Translations under genes and position numbers: made by a program | The notes under the pieces: generated by a model | The model's input: only the letters and a program-made list of their open reading frames with translations | Told to the model about the DNA's origin: nothing | Databases searched by the model: none | Shown here: positions 1-7,307 of the stretch, piece after piece | How positions within the stretch are numbered: position 1 is the stretch's first letter | Layout: each line of letters opens with the position of its first letter | Assembly: GCA_030699055.1 (NCBI GenBank) | Contig: JAUYKX010000064.1 | Span: forward strand, 1-8,276 | Origin: Candidatus Nanopelagicales bacterium | GTDB taxonomy: Bacteria > Actinomycetota > Actinomycetes > S36-B12 > UBA10799 | Reading direction: 5' to 3' | DNA length: 8,276 nucleotides

Positions 1-123
1 ATGAGAGATCCTTCGTTCGTCAATCTCCAGTCGACGGCCGCCATGTGCGTGGGCGGGATTGTTTCCGACGTCGTCGCGTCTGTCGCCAGCATCGACCCGG
101 TCATGGGCGGGGTGGATCGCTGA
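1..123 (+). CDS. nuoD: NADH-quinone oxidoreductase subunit D, C-terminal end (partial)
   Basis: Frame 1 is open from the left edge to a TGA at 121-123 and encodes 40 residues beginning RDPSFVNLQ after the first Met and ending [11 protein letters not shown]. That ending is the characteristic C-terminus of NuoD, the 49-kDa-type subunit homologous to the large subunit of [NiFe] hydrogenases. NuoD forms the quinone-reduction cavity together with NuoB and NuoH on the cytoplasmic side of the membrane. The ATG at position 1 is almost certainly an internal Met, because the family is normally over 400 residues and this segment aligns with the very end of it. The catalytic His and Tyr near the quinone are upstream of the window and cannot be checked. 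The stop overlaps the nuoE start by one base (TGATG), consistent with coupled translation. Confidence 0.95.
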   Translation: MRDPSFVNLQSTAAMCVGGIVSDVVASVASIDPVMGGVDR

Positions 124-812
124 TGGCCATCGCTGAAGAGACCAAAGCTGAGCTGGCCGAGATCGCGGCCCGATACCCTCGGGCCCGGTCCGGAATCGTT
201 CCCATGCTGCATCTGGTGCAATCGGTTGAGGGGTATGTCAGCCAGGAGGGTATGCAAGCCGTAGCCGGGGTTCTGGACCTGACGGTGGCCGAGGTGGCTG
301 CGGTGGCGACCTTCTACACGATGTTCAAGATGCGACCGGTCGGGGAACACCACGTGGCGGTCTGCGTCAATCCCCAGTGCGGGATCCTCGGCGGTGACCG
401 GATCTGGGAAGTGCTTTCGGACGAACTCGGGGTGGGCAACGGGGGGACGACCGACGACGGAAAGGTCACCCTGGAACGGATCGAGTGTCAGGCTGCCTGC
501 ACCAACGCTCCGGTGATGACGGCGGACTGGGAGTTCCTGGACAACATGACCGTGGAGCGGGCCCGAGACATCGTGTCGCGGTTGCGGGCGGGAGACCCGG
601 TGCAGTCGACCCGGGGCCCCCTGATCCGTTCGTTCAAGGCGACCGCGCGCTCGCTGTCCGGAATCGAAGACGATGGCCTCGCTGATCAGGGCGGCAATAA
701 CGCGACCGATGAAATGCTGGCCGGTCTGCGGGTAGCGCAGGCCCGCGGGATGGTCTCTCCTGACGGGCGGTCATCGAACCGGAGCGATTCCGAATCGGGT
801 CGGGTGAAGTGA
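123..812 (+). CDS. nuoE: NADH-quinone oxidoreductase subunit E (24-kDa, 2Fe-2S)
   Basis: Encodes 229 residues of NuoE, a peripheral subunit with a thioredoxin-like ferredoxin fold that binds the off-pathway [2Fe-2S] cluster N1a beside the FMN of NuoF. The helical N-terminal part (about 1-70) contains the family signature around VATFYTMF (61-68). The cluster ligands are C81 and C86 (Cx4C) and C122 and C126 (Cx3C), all present. Residues about 158-229 form a tail beyond the E. coli-type core, with the segment STRGPLIRSF at 162-171; similar tails are usual in actinobacterial NuoE as I recall. The ATG at 123 was chosen because it overlaps the nuoD TGA and follows a G-rich stretch (about 105-115). 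The reading frame stays open upstream to an ATG at 45, but that would add 26 arginine-rich residues read out of frame through conserved nuoD. The 3' end overlaps nuoF by four bases if nuoF starts at GTG 809. Confidence 0.96.
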   Translation: MAIAEETKAELAEIAARYPRARSGIVPMLHLVQSVEGYVSQEGMQAVAGVLDLTVAEVAAVATFYTMFKMRPVGEHHVAVCVNPQCGILGGDRIWEVLSDELGVGNGGTTDDGKVTLERIECQAACTNAPVMTADWEFLDNMTVERARDIVSRLRAGDPVQSTRGPLIRSFKATARSLSGIEDDGLADQGGNNATDEMLAGLRVAQARGMVSPDGRSSNRSDSESGRVK

Positions 813-2125
813 CGATGACCACCCCACTGACTCCCGTACTCACCGCTCACTGGGACGAGCCGGATTCGTACACCCTGGACGGTTACCAGCGCCACGGCGG
901 GTACACCTCCTTGTCGCAGGCGTTCGCCCTGGGCCCCGGTCCCGTGATTGATCTGATCAAGGAATCCGGCCTCCGTGGTCGTGGCGGCGCGGGTTTCCCG
1001 ACAGGCATGAAGTGGAGCTTTGTGCCCCAGGGCGACGGCAAGCCGCACTACCTGGTGGTCAATGGGGACGAGTCGGAGCCGGGTGCCTGCAAGGACATTC
1101 CCCTGATGTTGGCGAATCCCCACGCGCTGATCGAAGGAATGATCATCGCGTCGTTCGCGATTCGGGCCAACCACGCTTTCGTCTACATTCGCGGCGAAGT
1201 GCCCCACGTCATCCGTCGAATGCGGGCAGCGGTGAAACAGGCCCATGACGCGGGTTATCTGGGTCGCGACATTCTCGGTTCCGGATTCGACCTGGACATC
1301 GTCGTCACGTGTGGTGCCGGGGCCTACATCTGCGGCGAGGAAACCGCGCTGCTCAGCTCGTTGGAGGGCTTTCGGGGCCATCCGCGGCTCAAGCCGCCAT
1401 TTCCGGCGGTTGCCGGTCTCTACTCCTGCCCGACGGTCGTCAACAACGTGGAGACCATCTCGTCGGTGCCGTACATCGTCAGAAACGGTGCGTCCTGGTA
1501 CAACTTCTTCGGCACGGTCAAGTCCCCGGGGATCAAGTTGTTCGCGGTTTCCGGACACGTCAACAATCCGGGAATCTTCGAGGCCCCGCTGGGGATCACC
1601 ATGCGGGAGCTGCTCGACTATGCCGGCGGGATCCGGGACGGCCATGAATTGAAGTTCTGGCTGCCTGGTGGCTCCAGTGTTCCAGTGCTCACACCGGAAC
1701 ACCTCGACGTTCCGATGACCTACGAGGACATGGTCGCCGCGGGAACGATGTTGGGAACCGCCACGGCCATGGTGTTCGACGAGACCGTGTCCGTGGTCCG
1801 GGCGATCGCCGGATGGTTGGCGTTTTACAAGCACGAGTCCTGCGGCAAGTGCACGCCCTGCCGGGAAGGCACCTGGTGGATGCACCAACTCGCGCAGGAC
1901 TTCGTCGCGGGCAAGGCCACGGAAGAGGACCTGACCAAGCTGGAGGACATCTGCTCGAACATTCTGGGTCGGTCCTTCTGTGCGCTCGGTGATGCTGCCG
2001 CCACGCCGTATCCCGGCGCCCTGAAGTACTTCCGGGGTGAGTTCGAACAGGGAACCCACACCCCCGCTGCCGGCCTGTTCGATGAGCAGGCGTCGATCGT
2101 GTTCGAGGAGGTGCGGGCAAAGTGA
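809..2125 (+). CDS. nuoF: NADH-quinone oxidoreductase subunit F (51-kDa, FMN and NADH binding)
   Basis: Encodes 438 residues of NuoF, the subunit that oxidises NADH. It binds FMN and the [4Fe-4S] cluster N3 and sits at the tip of the cytoplasmic arm with NuoE and NuoG. Visible signatures in order are the glycine-rich GRGGAGFPTG (57-66) and VNGDESEPG (84-92) of the flavin/nucleotide site, GAGAYICGEET (169-179), and the N3 ligands C345, C348 and C351 in SCGKCTPC plus C391 in SFCALGD. The length is close to the family norm, with all ligands intact. GTG 809 gives a GTGA four-base overlap with nuoE and is the likely start, but ATG 815, two codons on, is also plausible because GGGTGA at 802-807 sits at a better ribosome-binding distance from it. 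The 3' end overlaps nuoG by four bases. No regulatory signal other than translational coupling is visible. Confidence 0.97.
   Translation: MTMTTPLTPVLTAHWDEPDSYTLDGYQRHGGYTSLSQAFALGPGPVIDLIKESGLRGRGGAGFPTGMKWSFVPQGDGKPHYLVVNGDESEPGACKDIPLMLANPHALIEGMIIASFAIRANHAFVYIRGEVPHVIRRMRAAVKQAHDAGYLGRDILGSGFDLDIVVTCGAGAYICGEETALLSSLEGFRGHPRLKPPFPAVAGLYSCPTVVNNVETISSVPYIVRNGASWYNFFGTVKSPGIKLFAVSGHVNNPGIFEAPLGITMRELLDYAGGIRDGHELKFWLPGGSSVPVLTPEHLDVPMTYEDMVAAGTMLGTATAMVFDETVSVVRAIAGWLAFYKHESCGKCTPCREGTWWMHQLAQDFVAGKATEEDLTKLEDICSNILGRSFCALGDAAATPYPGALKYFRGEFEQGTHTPAAGLFDEQASIVFEEVRAK
2105..2113 (+). promoter_or_regulatory. Ribosome binding site for nuoG
   Basis: GAGGAGGTG, a strong match to the anti-Shine-Dalgarno complement, lies eight bases before GTG 2122 and inside the last codons of nuoF. 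It supports GTG 2122 over the next in-frame-looking GTG at 2126, which is in another frame. Confidence 0.75.
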
Positions 2126-4563
2126 GTGACCCCTCCGCGGCACCGGTGACCGAGGTTGTCGCAACCGTTACCGGGACCATCGACGACGTCACGGTCACCG
2201 TTCCCAAAGGGACCCTGATCATCAGGGCGGCTGAACGGATCGGCATTGACATCCCAAGGTTCTGCGATCACCCGCTGCTGGATCCGGTGGCAGCCTGCCG
2301 CATGTGCCTGGTCGACATCGAGGGCATGCCCAAGCCTCAGCCGAGTTGCGCGGTGCCGCTCGGTGACGGGATGGAGGTGCGAACCGGCCAGACCAGTGCC
2401 GTGGCCGACAAGGCCCAGCAAGGGGTCATGGAGTTCCTCCTGATCAACCACCCGTTGGACTGTCCGATCTGCGACAAGGGCGGCGAATGCCCACTGCAGA
2501 ACCAGGAGATGTCCAACGGCCGCGGAGAGAGTCGTTATTCCGGGGCCAAGAGGACTTTCGCGAAGCCGATTTCGGTTTCGGAGCAGATCCTGCTGGACCG
2601 GGAGCGGTGCATATCCTGCACGCGCTGTGTTCGGTTCGCCGACGAGATCGCGGGGGATCCGCTGATTGACCTGAAGGAACGAGGCGCCGAACAGCAAATC
2701 GCGATCGGTGATCAACCGTTCGACTCGTACTTTTCCGGCAACACGATTCAGATCTGCCCGGTTGGGGCGTTGACCAGCGCCGACTACCGATTCCGGGCGC
2801 GGCCCTTCGATCTGGTGTCGGTTCCCACCGTGTGTGAGCACTGCGCTGCCGGTTGCGCGATGCGCACCGATGTCCGGCGGGAGCGGGTTCAGCGACGGTT
2901 GGCCGGTGACGACGCCTTGGTCAACGAGGAATGGAACTGTGACAAGGGCCGGTTCGCCTTCAAGTACCTGGACTCACGTCGGATCTGTGTGCCGCTGATC
3001 CGAGAGAACGGTGAGTTCCGCGAGGCTTCCTGGCCCGAGGCGATCGAGTTTGCCGCGGAGGGGTTGGCTCCAGTTCGTGGCCGGGTGGCGGTCGTTCCCG
3101 GTGGTCGGTTGACCCGCGAGGACGCGTACGCCTACGCCAAGTTCGCTCGCATTTCGCTGGCCACAGACGACATCGACTTCCGTACCCGTCCCGCTTCCTC
3201 CGAGGAGGCGGATTTCCTGGCGGCTCGCGTCGCGGGAACCGGGTTGGGGGTGACATACGCGGATTTGGACGCGGCGCCGATTGTCCTGTTGGTCGGTCTG
3301 GAGCCCGAGGACGAATCACCGATTCTGTTCCTACGGCTGCGCCAGGCGGTGCGCCGTCACGGGACGCGGGTCGCGGCCGTCGCCCCTTGGGCGACACCAG
3401 GCCTGCTCAAGACCAGCGCGACCTTGTTGCCCACGGTGCCCGGGGCGGAGGCCGGCGTGCTCGATGCCCTGGCCACAGGCGGCCCGGATCTCGATGACGC
3501 CGCAACGACGATTTCGGCCGCCTTGCGGGAGCCGGGTGCCGTCGTCCTGGTCGGCGAACGACTGGCGACGAGCAAGGGTGGCTGGTCTGCGGCCCATGCC
3601 CTGGCGGAGCAGACGGGCGCTCGTTTGGCTTGGGTTCCCCGGCGAGCCGGGGAACGGGGGGCCCTGGATGCCGGTGCCCTTCGGGGGTTGTTGCCGGGTG
3701 GAGCGTCGTTGACCGATCCCGTCGCCGCGCAGGCGGTTGCCGAAGTATGGGGCGTGAGCCGGGGTCAGATTCCGGCGCGGACGGGTCGCACCCTCTCGGA
3801 GGCGGTGGCGGCGGCACTGTCGGGGGAATCGCAGGCCCCGATGGCCGCTGTGGTCGGCGGGATGGACGTCGATGACCTGGCAAGTCCGGCCGCCTTCCGT
3901 GGGTTCCTGCGCCAGGCACGGTTCGTCGTGAGTCTCGAAACCCGCCACAGCGCGGTGACGGCCGAAGCGGATGTCGTCCTGCCGGTGGCGGTGGACACCG
4001 AAAGGTCCGGCTCCTACGTCAACTGGGAGGGGCGCGTTCGCCATTTCCCGAAAGCATCGCGTCAGGAGTACTCGCTGACCGACGGCCAGGTACTCGGTTT
4101 GATTTCGGAAAAACTTGGTTCCCCGATCGGAAATGGGGATCCGGCGAGTCTGGCGGCGGAATTGGAGTCGATCCCCGGGGTCACCGCCGGGCGACCCGCG
4201 CCGTCCCCAGTCGCCCCGGACCCGGACCCGGCCGCGCCCGCGCAGGGGCAGGCCGTGCTGTCGACTTGGCGTGAGCTGCTGGACGAGGGGTCGATGCAAC
4301 AGGAGGCCCACTTCCTGGCCGGAACCCGTCGTCAGTCGGTGGCCCGCATGTCGGCGGCTACGGCTGCCGGCATCGGTGCCGTCAGCGGGGGCGAGGTCGA
4401 GGTGTCCACCGATCGGGGTGAGGTTGCGCTACCGCTGGTCTTGACCGAAATGCCTGACGGGGTGGTGTGGATTCCGGCCAACTCTGTCGGGTCCGAGGTC
4501 TACCGGGAATTGGGGACGGTCGAAGGTCGACTGGTCCGGATCGCCGCGGGAGGACCCCGATGA
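2122..4563 (+). CDS. nuoG: NADH-quinone oxidoreductase subunit G (75-kDa, multi-cluster)
   Basis: Encodes 813 residues of NuoG, the largest peripheral-arm subunit, which carries electrons from NuoF towards NuoI. The N-terminal 2Fe-2S ferredoxin domain has N1b ligands C48, C59, C62 and C76. Next comes the His-Cys motif for N5 (H110, C114, C117, C123; Hx3Cx2Cx5C), then N4 ligands C163, C166, C169 and C212 (in ICPVGALT). A further Cx2Cx3Cx27C set (C238, C241, C245, C273) matches the optional off-pathway [4Fe-4S] cluster N7. From about residue 230 on the protein is a degenerate molybdopterin-oxidoreductase-like domain, with the conserved-looking [16 protein letters not shown] (606-621), a Pro/Ala-rich linker (about 691-708) and a C-terminal beta-rich domain (about 720-813). 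No molybdenum cofactor is expected in this family. The middle (about 300-600) is the least conserved part and contains a strong DNA hairpin (3634-3655). The start GTG overlaps the nuoF stop as GTGA and has a strong ribosome binding site; the stop overlaps nuoH as ATGA. Confidence 0.97.
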   Translation: MSDPSAAPVTEVVATVTGTIDDVTVTVPKGTLIIRAAERIGIDIPRFCDHPLLDPVAACRMCLVDIEGMPKPQPSCAVPLGDGMEVRTGQTSAVADKAQQGVMEFLLINHPLDCPICDKGGECPLQNQEMSNGRGESRYSGAKRTFAKPISVSEQILLDRERCISCTRCVRFADEIAGDPLIDLKERGAEQQIAIGDQPFDSYFSGNTIQICPVGALTSADYRFRARPFDLVSVPTVCEHCAAGCAMRTDVRRERVQRRLAGDDALVNEEWNCDKGRFAFKYLDSRRICVPLIRENGEFREASWPEAIEFAAEGLAPVRGRVAVVPGGRLTREDAYAYAKFARISLATDDIDFRTRPASSEEADFLAARVAGTGLGVTYADLDAAPIVLLVGLEPEDESPILFLRLRQAVRRHGTRVAAVAPWATPGLLKTSATLLPTVPGAEAGVLDALATGGPDLDDAATTISAALREPGAVVLVGERLATSKGGWSAAHALAEQTGARLAWVPRRAGERGALDAGALRGLLPGGASLTDPVAAQAVAEVWGVSRGQIPARTGRTLSEAVAAALSGESQAPMAAVVGGMDVDDLASPAAFRGFLRQARFVVSLETRHSAVTAEADVVLPVAVDTERSGSYVNWEGRVRHFPKASRQEYSLTDGQVLGLISEKLGSPIGNGDPASLAAELESIPGVTAGRPAPSPVAPDPDPAAPAQGQAVLSTWRELLDEGSMQQEAHFLAGTRRQSVARMSAATAAGIGAVSGGEVEVSTDRGEVALPLVLTEMPDGVVWIPANSVGSEVYRELGTVEGRLVRIAAGGPR
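2213..2227. repeat. Short inverted repeat inside nuoG 5' end
   Basis: CCCTGAT and ATCAGGG (7 bp each) flank a single C, about 90 bases into nuoG. It is a perfect dyad seen directly in the sequence. It encodes the family-typical stretch TLIIRAA, so it may be no more than a by-product of codon choice. No function is claimed. Confidence 0.4.
3634..3655. repeat. Perfect 10-bp-stem hairpin within nuoG
   Basis: GTTCCCCGGC (3634-3643) is followed by GA and then its exact reverse complement GCCGGGGAAC (3646-3655). In RNA this would form a very stable GC-rich hairpin, probably with a four-base CGAG loop and nine pairs. It covers NuoG codons 505-512 (VPRRAGER) in the weakly conserved part of the molybdopterin-like domain, and it includes a CGA arginine codon. 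The downstream bases are G-rich, not T-rich, so it does not resemble a canonical intrinsic terminator. It could be a chance dyad, an mRNA structural element, or an in-frame remnant of a small palindromic repeat. Confidence 0.6.
4216..4233. repeat. Hexamer tandem repeat coding for the NuoG Pro/Ala linker
   Basis: CCGGAC occurs twice in tandem followed by an imperfect third copy CCGGCC. It encodes the alternating Asp-Pro stretch of the linker (DPDPAAP) between the molybdopterin-like and C-terminal domains of NuoG. Such short in-frame repeats are common slippage-prone linker DNA. Confidence 0.45.
4548..4554 (+). promoter_or_regulatory. Ribosome binding site for nuoH
   Basis: GGGAGGA lies five bases before ATG 4560, within the final codons of nuoG. 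It decides the nuoH start at 4560 over the upstream open frame and over the in-frame ATG at 4569. Confidence 0.7.
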
Positions 4564-5870
4564 ACCGGATGCTGGGTGCCATCGAACCGGTGACGGTCAT
4601 CGAACCGGAAGGGGCCTTCAACATCCCCGTATGGCTGATGATCATCAAGGTCGTCGGAATATTCGTTCTTCTGGTCGTAATCGTGATCTTCACGATCTGG
4701 TTCGAGCGGCGGGTTGTCGGTCGGATGCAGAACCGGATCGGGCCCAACCGCACGGGGCCGTTCGGTCTGTTGCAGACCCTGATGGACGGCATCAAACTCG
4801 CGCTGAAGGAGGAGATCTTTCCGAAGGCGGCCGACAAGATCGTGTACATCATCGCCCCGGTCCTCTCGGCGGTGATGGCCTTCGCGGCGTGGGCGGTCAT
4901 TCCCCTGGGTCCCGAGGTTTCGATGTTCGGATACCGCACTCCGTTGCAGCTCGCTGATTTTCCCGTGGCCCTGCTGTATGTGCTGGCGATCGCCTCTATC
5001 GGCATTTACGGCGTTGTGCTTGCCGGATGGTCATCGGGCTCGACGTATCCGCTGCTCGGAGGCCTTCGATCCAGCGCTCAGATGATCTCTTACGAGCTCT
5101 CCATGTCCTTGTCTTTCGTGGCCGTGTTCCTGCTGGCCGGGACCATGTCCACGTCCGGCATCGTCGACGCTCAGCAAAAACTCTGGTTTGCCGTGCTCTT
5201 GCTCCCCTCATTCATGGTTTATGCCACGTCGATGGTGGCGGAAACCAATCGGGCACCTTTCGACCTGGCCGAGGCCGAGTCGGAATTGACCGGCGGTTTC
5301 CACACCGAGTATTCGTCGCTGAAGTTCGCCATGTTCTTCCTCGGTGAGTACATCAACATGGTCACCGTTTCCGCCGTCGCTACGACGATCTTCCTGGGCG
5401 GCTGGCGCGCACCCTGGCCGATCTCGCTGTGGGATTCGGCGAACACCGGCTGGTATCCGCTGATTTGGTTCTTGATCAAGGTATTCCTGTTCATCTTCGT
5501 ATTCATCTGGCTGCGGGGCACGCTGCCCCGTTTCCGTTACGACCAGTTCATGCACTTCGGGTGGAAGGTGCTGATACCCGTATCCATCCTGTGGATATTG
5601 ATCATTGCCTGTATCGGGGGTCTTCACGCCGACGGGGTAATCGCGAACCTGGATGCCTGGGCGGTCGGAGCTGGCGTGCTCTTGACGGTGCTTCTTCTCA
5701 CGTTGGCCGGGCACGCGACCAAACGGCGGTTGCGGCGGGGCATTCGTGGGCATCCGATCCCGCAGCGGTTCGACCCCTATTCGGATGGATTCCCCGTTCC
5801 GCCGCTGCCCGGGCAGATCGCCGGGAGATCGGCCGCTGCGGGCCGGGAGGAAGGGGATACGCATGTTTAG
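4560..5870 (+). CDS. nuoH: NADH-quinone oxidoreductase subunit H (ND1-like, quinone site)
   Basis: Encodes 436 residues of NuoH, the integral membrane subunit that anchors the peripheral arm and forms the membrane side of the quinone chamber. Family motifs include [19 protein letters not shown] (49-67), [20 protein letters not shown] (227-246, with the acidic residues E228, E238, E240 and E242 of the quinone-to-membrane proton path) and [11 protein letters not shown] (319-329). Eight core membrane segments lie at roughly 24-48, 92-115, 133-156, 181-195, 206-226, 258-280, 298-318 and 335-353. A ninth hydrophobic segment at about 367-385 is followed by a basic stretch and a Pro-rich tail containing [10 protein letters not shown] (410-419). 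E. coli NuoH is about 325 residues, so this is about 110 longer; the added C-terminus fits actinobacterial homologues. ATG 4560 was chosen because of the ATGA overlap with nuoG and the GGGAGGA site. The 3' end overlaps nuoI by eight bases. Confidence 0.97.
   Translation: MNRMLGAIEPVTVIEPEGAFNIPVWLMIIKVVGIFVLLVVIVIFTIWFERRVVGRMQNRIGPNRTGPFGLLQTLMDGIKLALKEEIFPKAADKIVYIIAPVLSAVMAFAAWAVIPLGPEVSMFGYRTPLQLADFPVALLYVLAIASIGIYGVVLAGWSSGSTYPLLGGLRSSAQMISYELSMSLSFVAVFLLAGTMSTSGIVDAQQKLWFAVLLLPSFMVYATSMVAETNRAPFDLAEAESELTGGFHTEYSSLKFAMFFLGEYINMVTVSAVATTIFLGGWRAPWPISLWDSANTGWYPLIWFLIKVFLFIFVFIWLRGTLPRFRYDQFMHFGWKVLIPVSILWILIIACIGGLHADGVIANLDAWAVGAGVLLTVLLLTLAGHATKRRLRRGIRGHPIPQRFDPYSDGFPVPPLPGQIAGRSAAAGREEGDTHV
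4580..4608. repeat. 11-bp direct repeat in the nuoH 5' coding region
   Basis: CATCGAACCGG occurs at 4580-4590 and again at 4598-4608, with a period of 18 bases. In frame it encodes two copies of Ile-Glu-Pro in the short polar N-terminus of NuoH (IEPVTVIEP, residues 8-16). It looks like a small in-frame tandem duplication of six codons that has diverged. Confidence 0.5.
5845..5856 (+). promoter_or_regulatory. Ribosome binding site region for nuoI
   Basis: A purine-rich run, GGGAGGAAGGGG, ends six bases before ATG 5863 and lies in the last codons of nuoH. Both the GGAGG and the AAGGGG parts could pair with 16S rRNA. It supports ATG 5863 as the start. Confidence 0.65.
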
Positions 5871-6456
5871 GCTTCCCCAGGCAGTGCGCGGTTTCGGCAC
5901 GACCTTCGTCACGATGTTCCGCCACACGGCCACCGAGCAGTACCCGGAACAGAAGAAGAAGTTCCCGCCCAAACCGCGCTTTCACGGCCGGCACCAGTTG
6001 AACCGGCATCCGGACGGACTGGAGAAGTGCGTTGGATGCGAACTCTGTGCCTGGGCTTGCCCCGCCGATGCAATCTTCGTTCAGGGCGCGGACAACACGG
6101 ACGTGGAGCGTCATTCTCCCGGTGAGCGTTACGGTGCCGTCTATCAGATCAATTATTCGCGCTGCATCCTGTGCGGGTTGTGCATCGAGGCCTGTCCGAC
6201 GCGGGCGTTGACCATGACCAACGAGTACGAACTGGCCGATCACTCAAGGGAGAGACTGATCTACGAGAAGGCTGACCTGCTCGCTCCGTTATTGCCGGGC
6301 ATGGCCGCACCGCCGCACTCCATGGCCGCCGGGGCCACCGAGGGTGACTACTACCGGGGCCAGGTCAGCGGGGCCACCCCGGAGCAGATGGCAGAGGTCG
6401 AGGCGCGGGCCGGCGGCGCCGAACGCGGGAGCCGGGAATCGCGGGGTGTGGCATGA
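5863..6456 (+). CDS. nuoI: NADH-quinone oxidoreductase subunit I (2x 4Fe-4S ferredoxin)
   Basis: Encodes 197 residues of NuoI, the ferredoxin-like subunit that holds clusters N6a and N6b and passes electrons from NuoG towards N2 in NuoB. Two classical Cx2Cx2Cx3C motifs are present: C56, C59, C62, C66 ([12 protein letters not shown]) and C101, C104, C107, C111 ([12 protein letters not shown]). The N-terminal amphipathic stretch (about 1-30) is the usual membrane-surface helix of the family. After the ferredoxin core, from about residue 140, is an Ala/Gly/Glu-rich tail that makes the protein somewhat longer than E. coli NuoI (180 residues). ATG 5863 was chosen because of the upstream purine-rich site and because the N-terminus then matches the family; the open frame extends upstream to an ATG at 5746, but only by reading nuoH out of frame. 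It overlaps nuoH by eight bases and nuoJ by four (ATGA). Confidence 0.97.
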   Translation: MFRLPQAVRGFGTTFVTMFRHTATEQYPEQKKKFPPKPRFHGRHQLNRHPDGLEKCVGCELCAWACPADAIFVQGADNTDVERHSPGERYGAVYQINYSRCILCGLCIEACPTRALTMTNEYELADHSRERLIYEKADLLAPLLPGMAAPPHSMAAGATEGDYYRGQVSGATPEQMAEVEARAGGAERGSRESRGVA

Positions 6457-7307
6457 ACCTGACCTCTCTGATGGCGGCGGGTGTGGGCGAAACACTGGTG
6501 TTCTGGATCTGTGGCGGTTTGGCCGTGGTCGGGGCGCTGGGAATGGTGCTGTCGCCGAAGGCCGTGCATGCGGCGCTGTTCGTCGGAATGACGATGATCA
6601 ATCTGGCGGTGATCTACGTTTCGCTGGAGGCGCCATTCCTGGGAATGGTGCAGATCATCGTCTACACCGGTGCCGTCATGATGCTGTTCCTCTTCGTGAT
6701 GATGGTGGTCGGCGTTGATTCGTCGGATTCGCTGATCGAAACGATCAGAGGCCAGCGGTGGATGGCTGTGATCTTCTCGTTGGGTCTCGGGGCCCTGCTC
6801 ATCGGTCTGATCGGTAACGGCCTGGCCGGATCGACTCCGGGCTCGGTCGCGGCGGCCGATGCGGTCCACGGCGGAAACGTCGAGGGCTTGGCATCCCTGA
6901 TCTTCACCCGATATTTCCTGGCGTTCGAGGTGACTTCGGCATTGTTGATCACGGCGGCGTTGGGGGCGATGATTCTGGCGCATCGCGATCGGCACACGGC
7001 GCGCCCGACCCAGGAGTCGCTGTCGCGCGAGCGTTTCCGGTCCGGGGTCCATCCCGGTGTACTCCCGGCCTCGGGCAGTTATGCCCGACACAATGCGGTC
7101 GATACACCGGCCCTGTTGCCGGACGCCACGCCCGAGCCGCTATCGGTCCCGTCCGCTCTGCGGGCCCGACATCAGGCCAAGGCGGTTCCAATGGCGGACA
7201 TCGACGAGGTGACGACCTTGGCGACCGGTGGGACTGTGGCGCAGGTGGATGCCGCGCAATCCGGGGATCCACATGATCCTGACCGGGATACCGGAGGTGA
7301 TCTGTAG
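6453..7307 (+). CDS. nuoJ: NADH-quinone oxidoreductase subunit J (ND6-like)
   Basis: Encodes 284 residues of NuoJ, a membrane subunit next to NuoH, NuoA and NuoK on the proton-translocation path. Five hydrophobic segments lie at about 12-33, 37-57, 65-88, 104-124 and 153-176. The third contains [19 protein letters not shown] (66-84), the family signature whose Tyr (Y71) lies at the pi-bulge helix that rotates during turnover in known structures. The fifth contains the conserved [11 protein letters not shown] (155-165). From about 177 to 284 is a hydrophilic C-terminal tail with [15 protein letters not shown] (210-224). E. coli NuoJ is 184 residues, so the tail adds about 100; I recall similar tails in actinobacterial homologues. 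The start ATG overlaps the nuoI stop (ATGA), with only a weak GGGGTG upstream, so translation probably depends on coupling. The TAG stop shares one base with the nuoK GTG. Confidence 0.96.
   Translation: MNLTSLMAAGVGETLVFWICGGLAVVGALGMVLSPKAVHAALFVGMTMINLAVIYVSLEAPFLGMVQIIVYTGAVMMLFLFVMMVVGVDSSDSLIETIRGQRWMAVIFSLGLGALLIGLIGNGLAGSTPGSVAAADAVHGGNVEGLASLIFTRYFLAFEVTSALLITAALGAMILAHRDRHTARPTQESLSRERFRSGVHPGVLPASGSYARHNAVDTPALLPDATPEPLSVPSALRARHQAKAVPMADIDEVTTLATGGTVAQVDAAQSGDPHDPDRDTGGDL
7071..7088. repeat. 7-bp-stem hairpin within the nuoJ tail
   Basis: TCGGGCA (7071-7077) and its exact reverse complement TGCCCGA (7082-7088) flank a GTTA loop. No T-run follows, so it is not a canonical terminator. 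It overlaps codons for the YARHN motif (residues from 210), which may explain it by protein constraint. Confidence 0.45.
7293..7300 (+). promoter_or_regulatory. Ribosome binding site for nuoK
   Basis: GGAGGTGA, a full match to the 16S rRNA 3' end complement, lies six bases before GTG 7307. It is the best ribosome binding site in the window and fixes the nuoK start. A strong site here may offset the GTG start codon. Confidence 0.85.

Noticed and set aside
45..122. Upstream extension of nuoE to ATG 45
   Set aside because: It would add 26 Arg-rich residues by reading the conserved NuoD C-terminus out of frame. ATG 123 gives a family-like N-terminus and a TGATG junction.
686..2164. A 492-codon open frame on the - strand opposite nuoF
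   Set aside because: The sequence is Arg/Gly/His-rich with no recognisable domain. It lies wholly opposite nuoF, which has all its cofactor motifs. Long antisense frames are expected in GC-rich coding DNA.
1825..2841. A 338-codon - strand open frame across the nuoF-nuoG junction
   Set aside because: It is opposite highly conserved cysteine-ligand regions of NuoF and NuoG, and its composition is unlike a folded protein.
3634..3660. The nuoG hairpin as an intrinsic terminator
   Set aside because: It is followed by a G-rich stretch, not a U-tract, and lies in mid-gene with six downstream genes of the same complex.
3331..4311. A 326-codon - strand open frame opposite nuoG
   Set aside because: Arg/Gly/Pro-rich shadow of the nuoG third-codon-position bias, with no family resemblance.
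4467..4559. Upstream extension of nuoH to ATG 4467
   Set aside because: It reads nuoG out of frame and gives a polar, Arg-rich leader. ATG 4560 has a ribosome binding site and an ATGA overlap.
4636..4647. 12-bp perfect palindrome TGATGATCATCA as an operator
   Set aside because: It encodes Met-Ile-Ile in the first NuoH membrane segment, has no loop and no promoter near it, and a palindrome of this length is plausible by chance.
5746..5862. Upstream extension of nuoI to ATG 5746
   Set aside because: It reads the NuoH tail out of frame. ATG 5863 is preceded by GGGAGGAAGGGG and starts the typical NuoI N-terminus.
5208..5972. A 254-codon - strand open frame opposite nuoH and nuoI
   Set aside because: No recognisable domain; it runs through conserved NuoH membrane motifs on the other strand.
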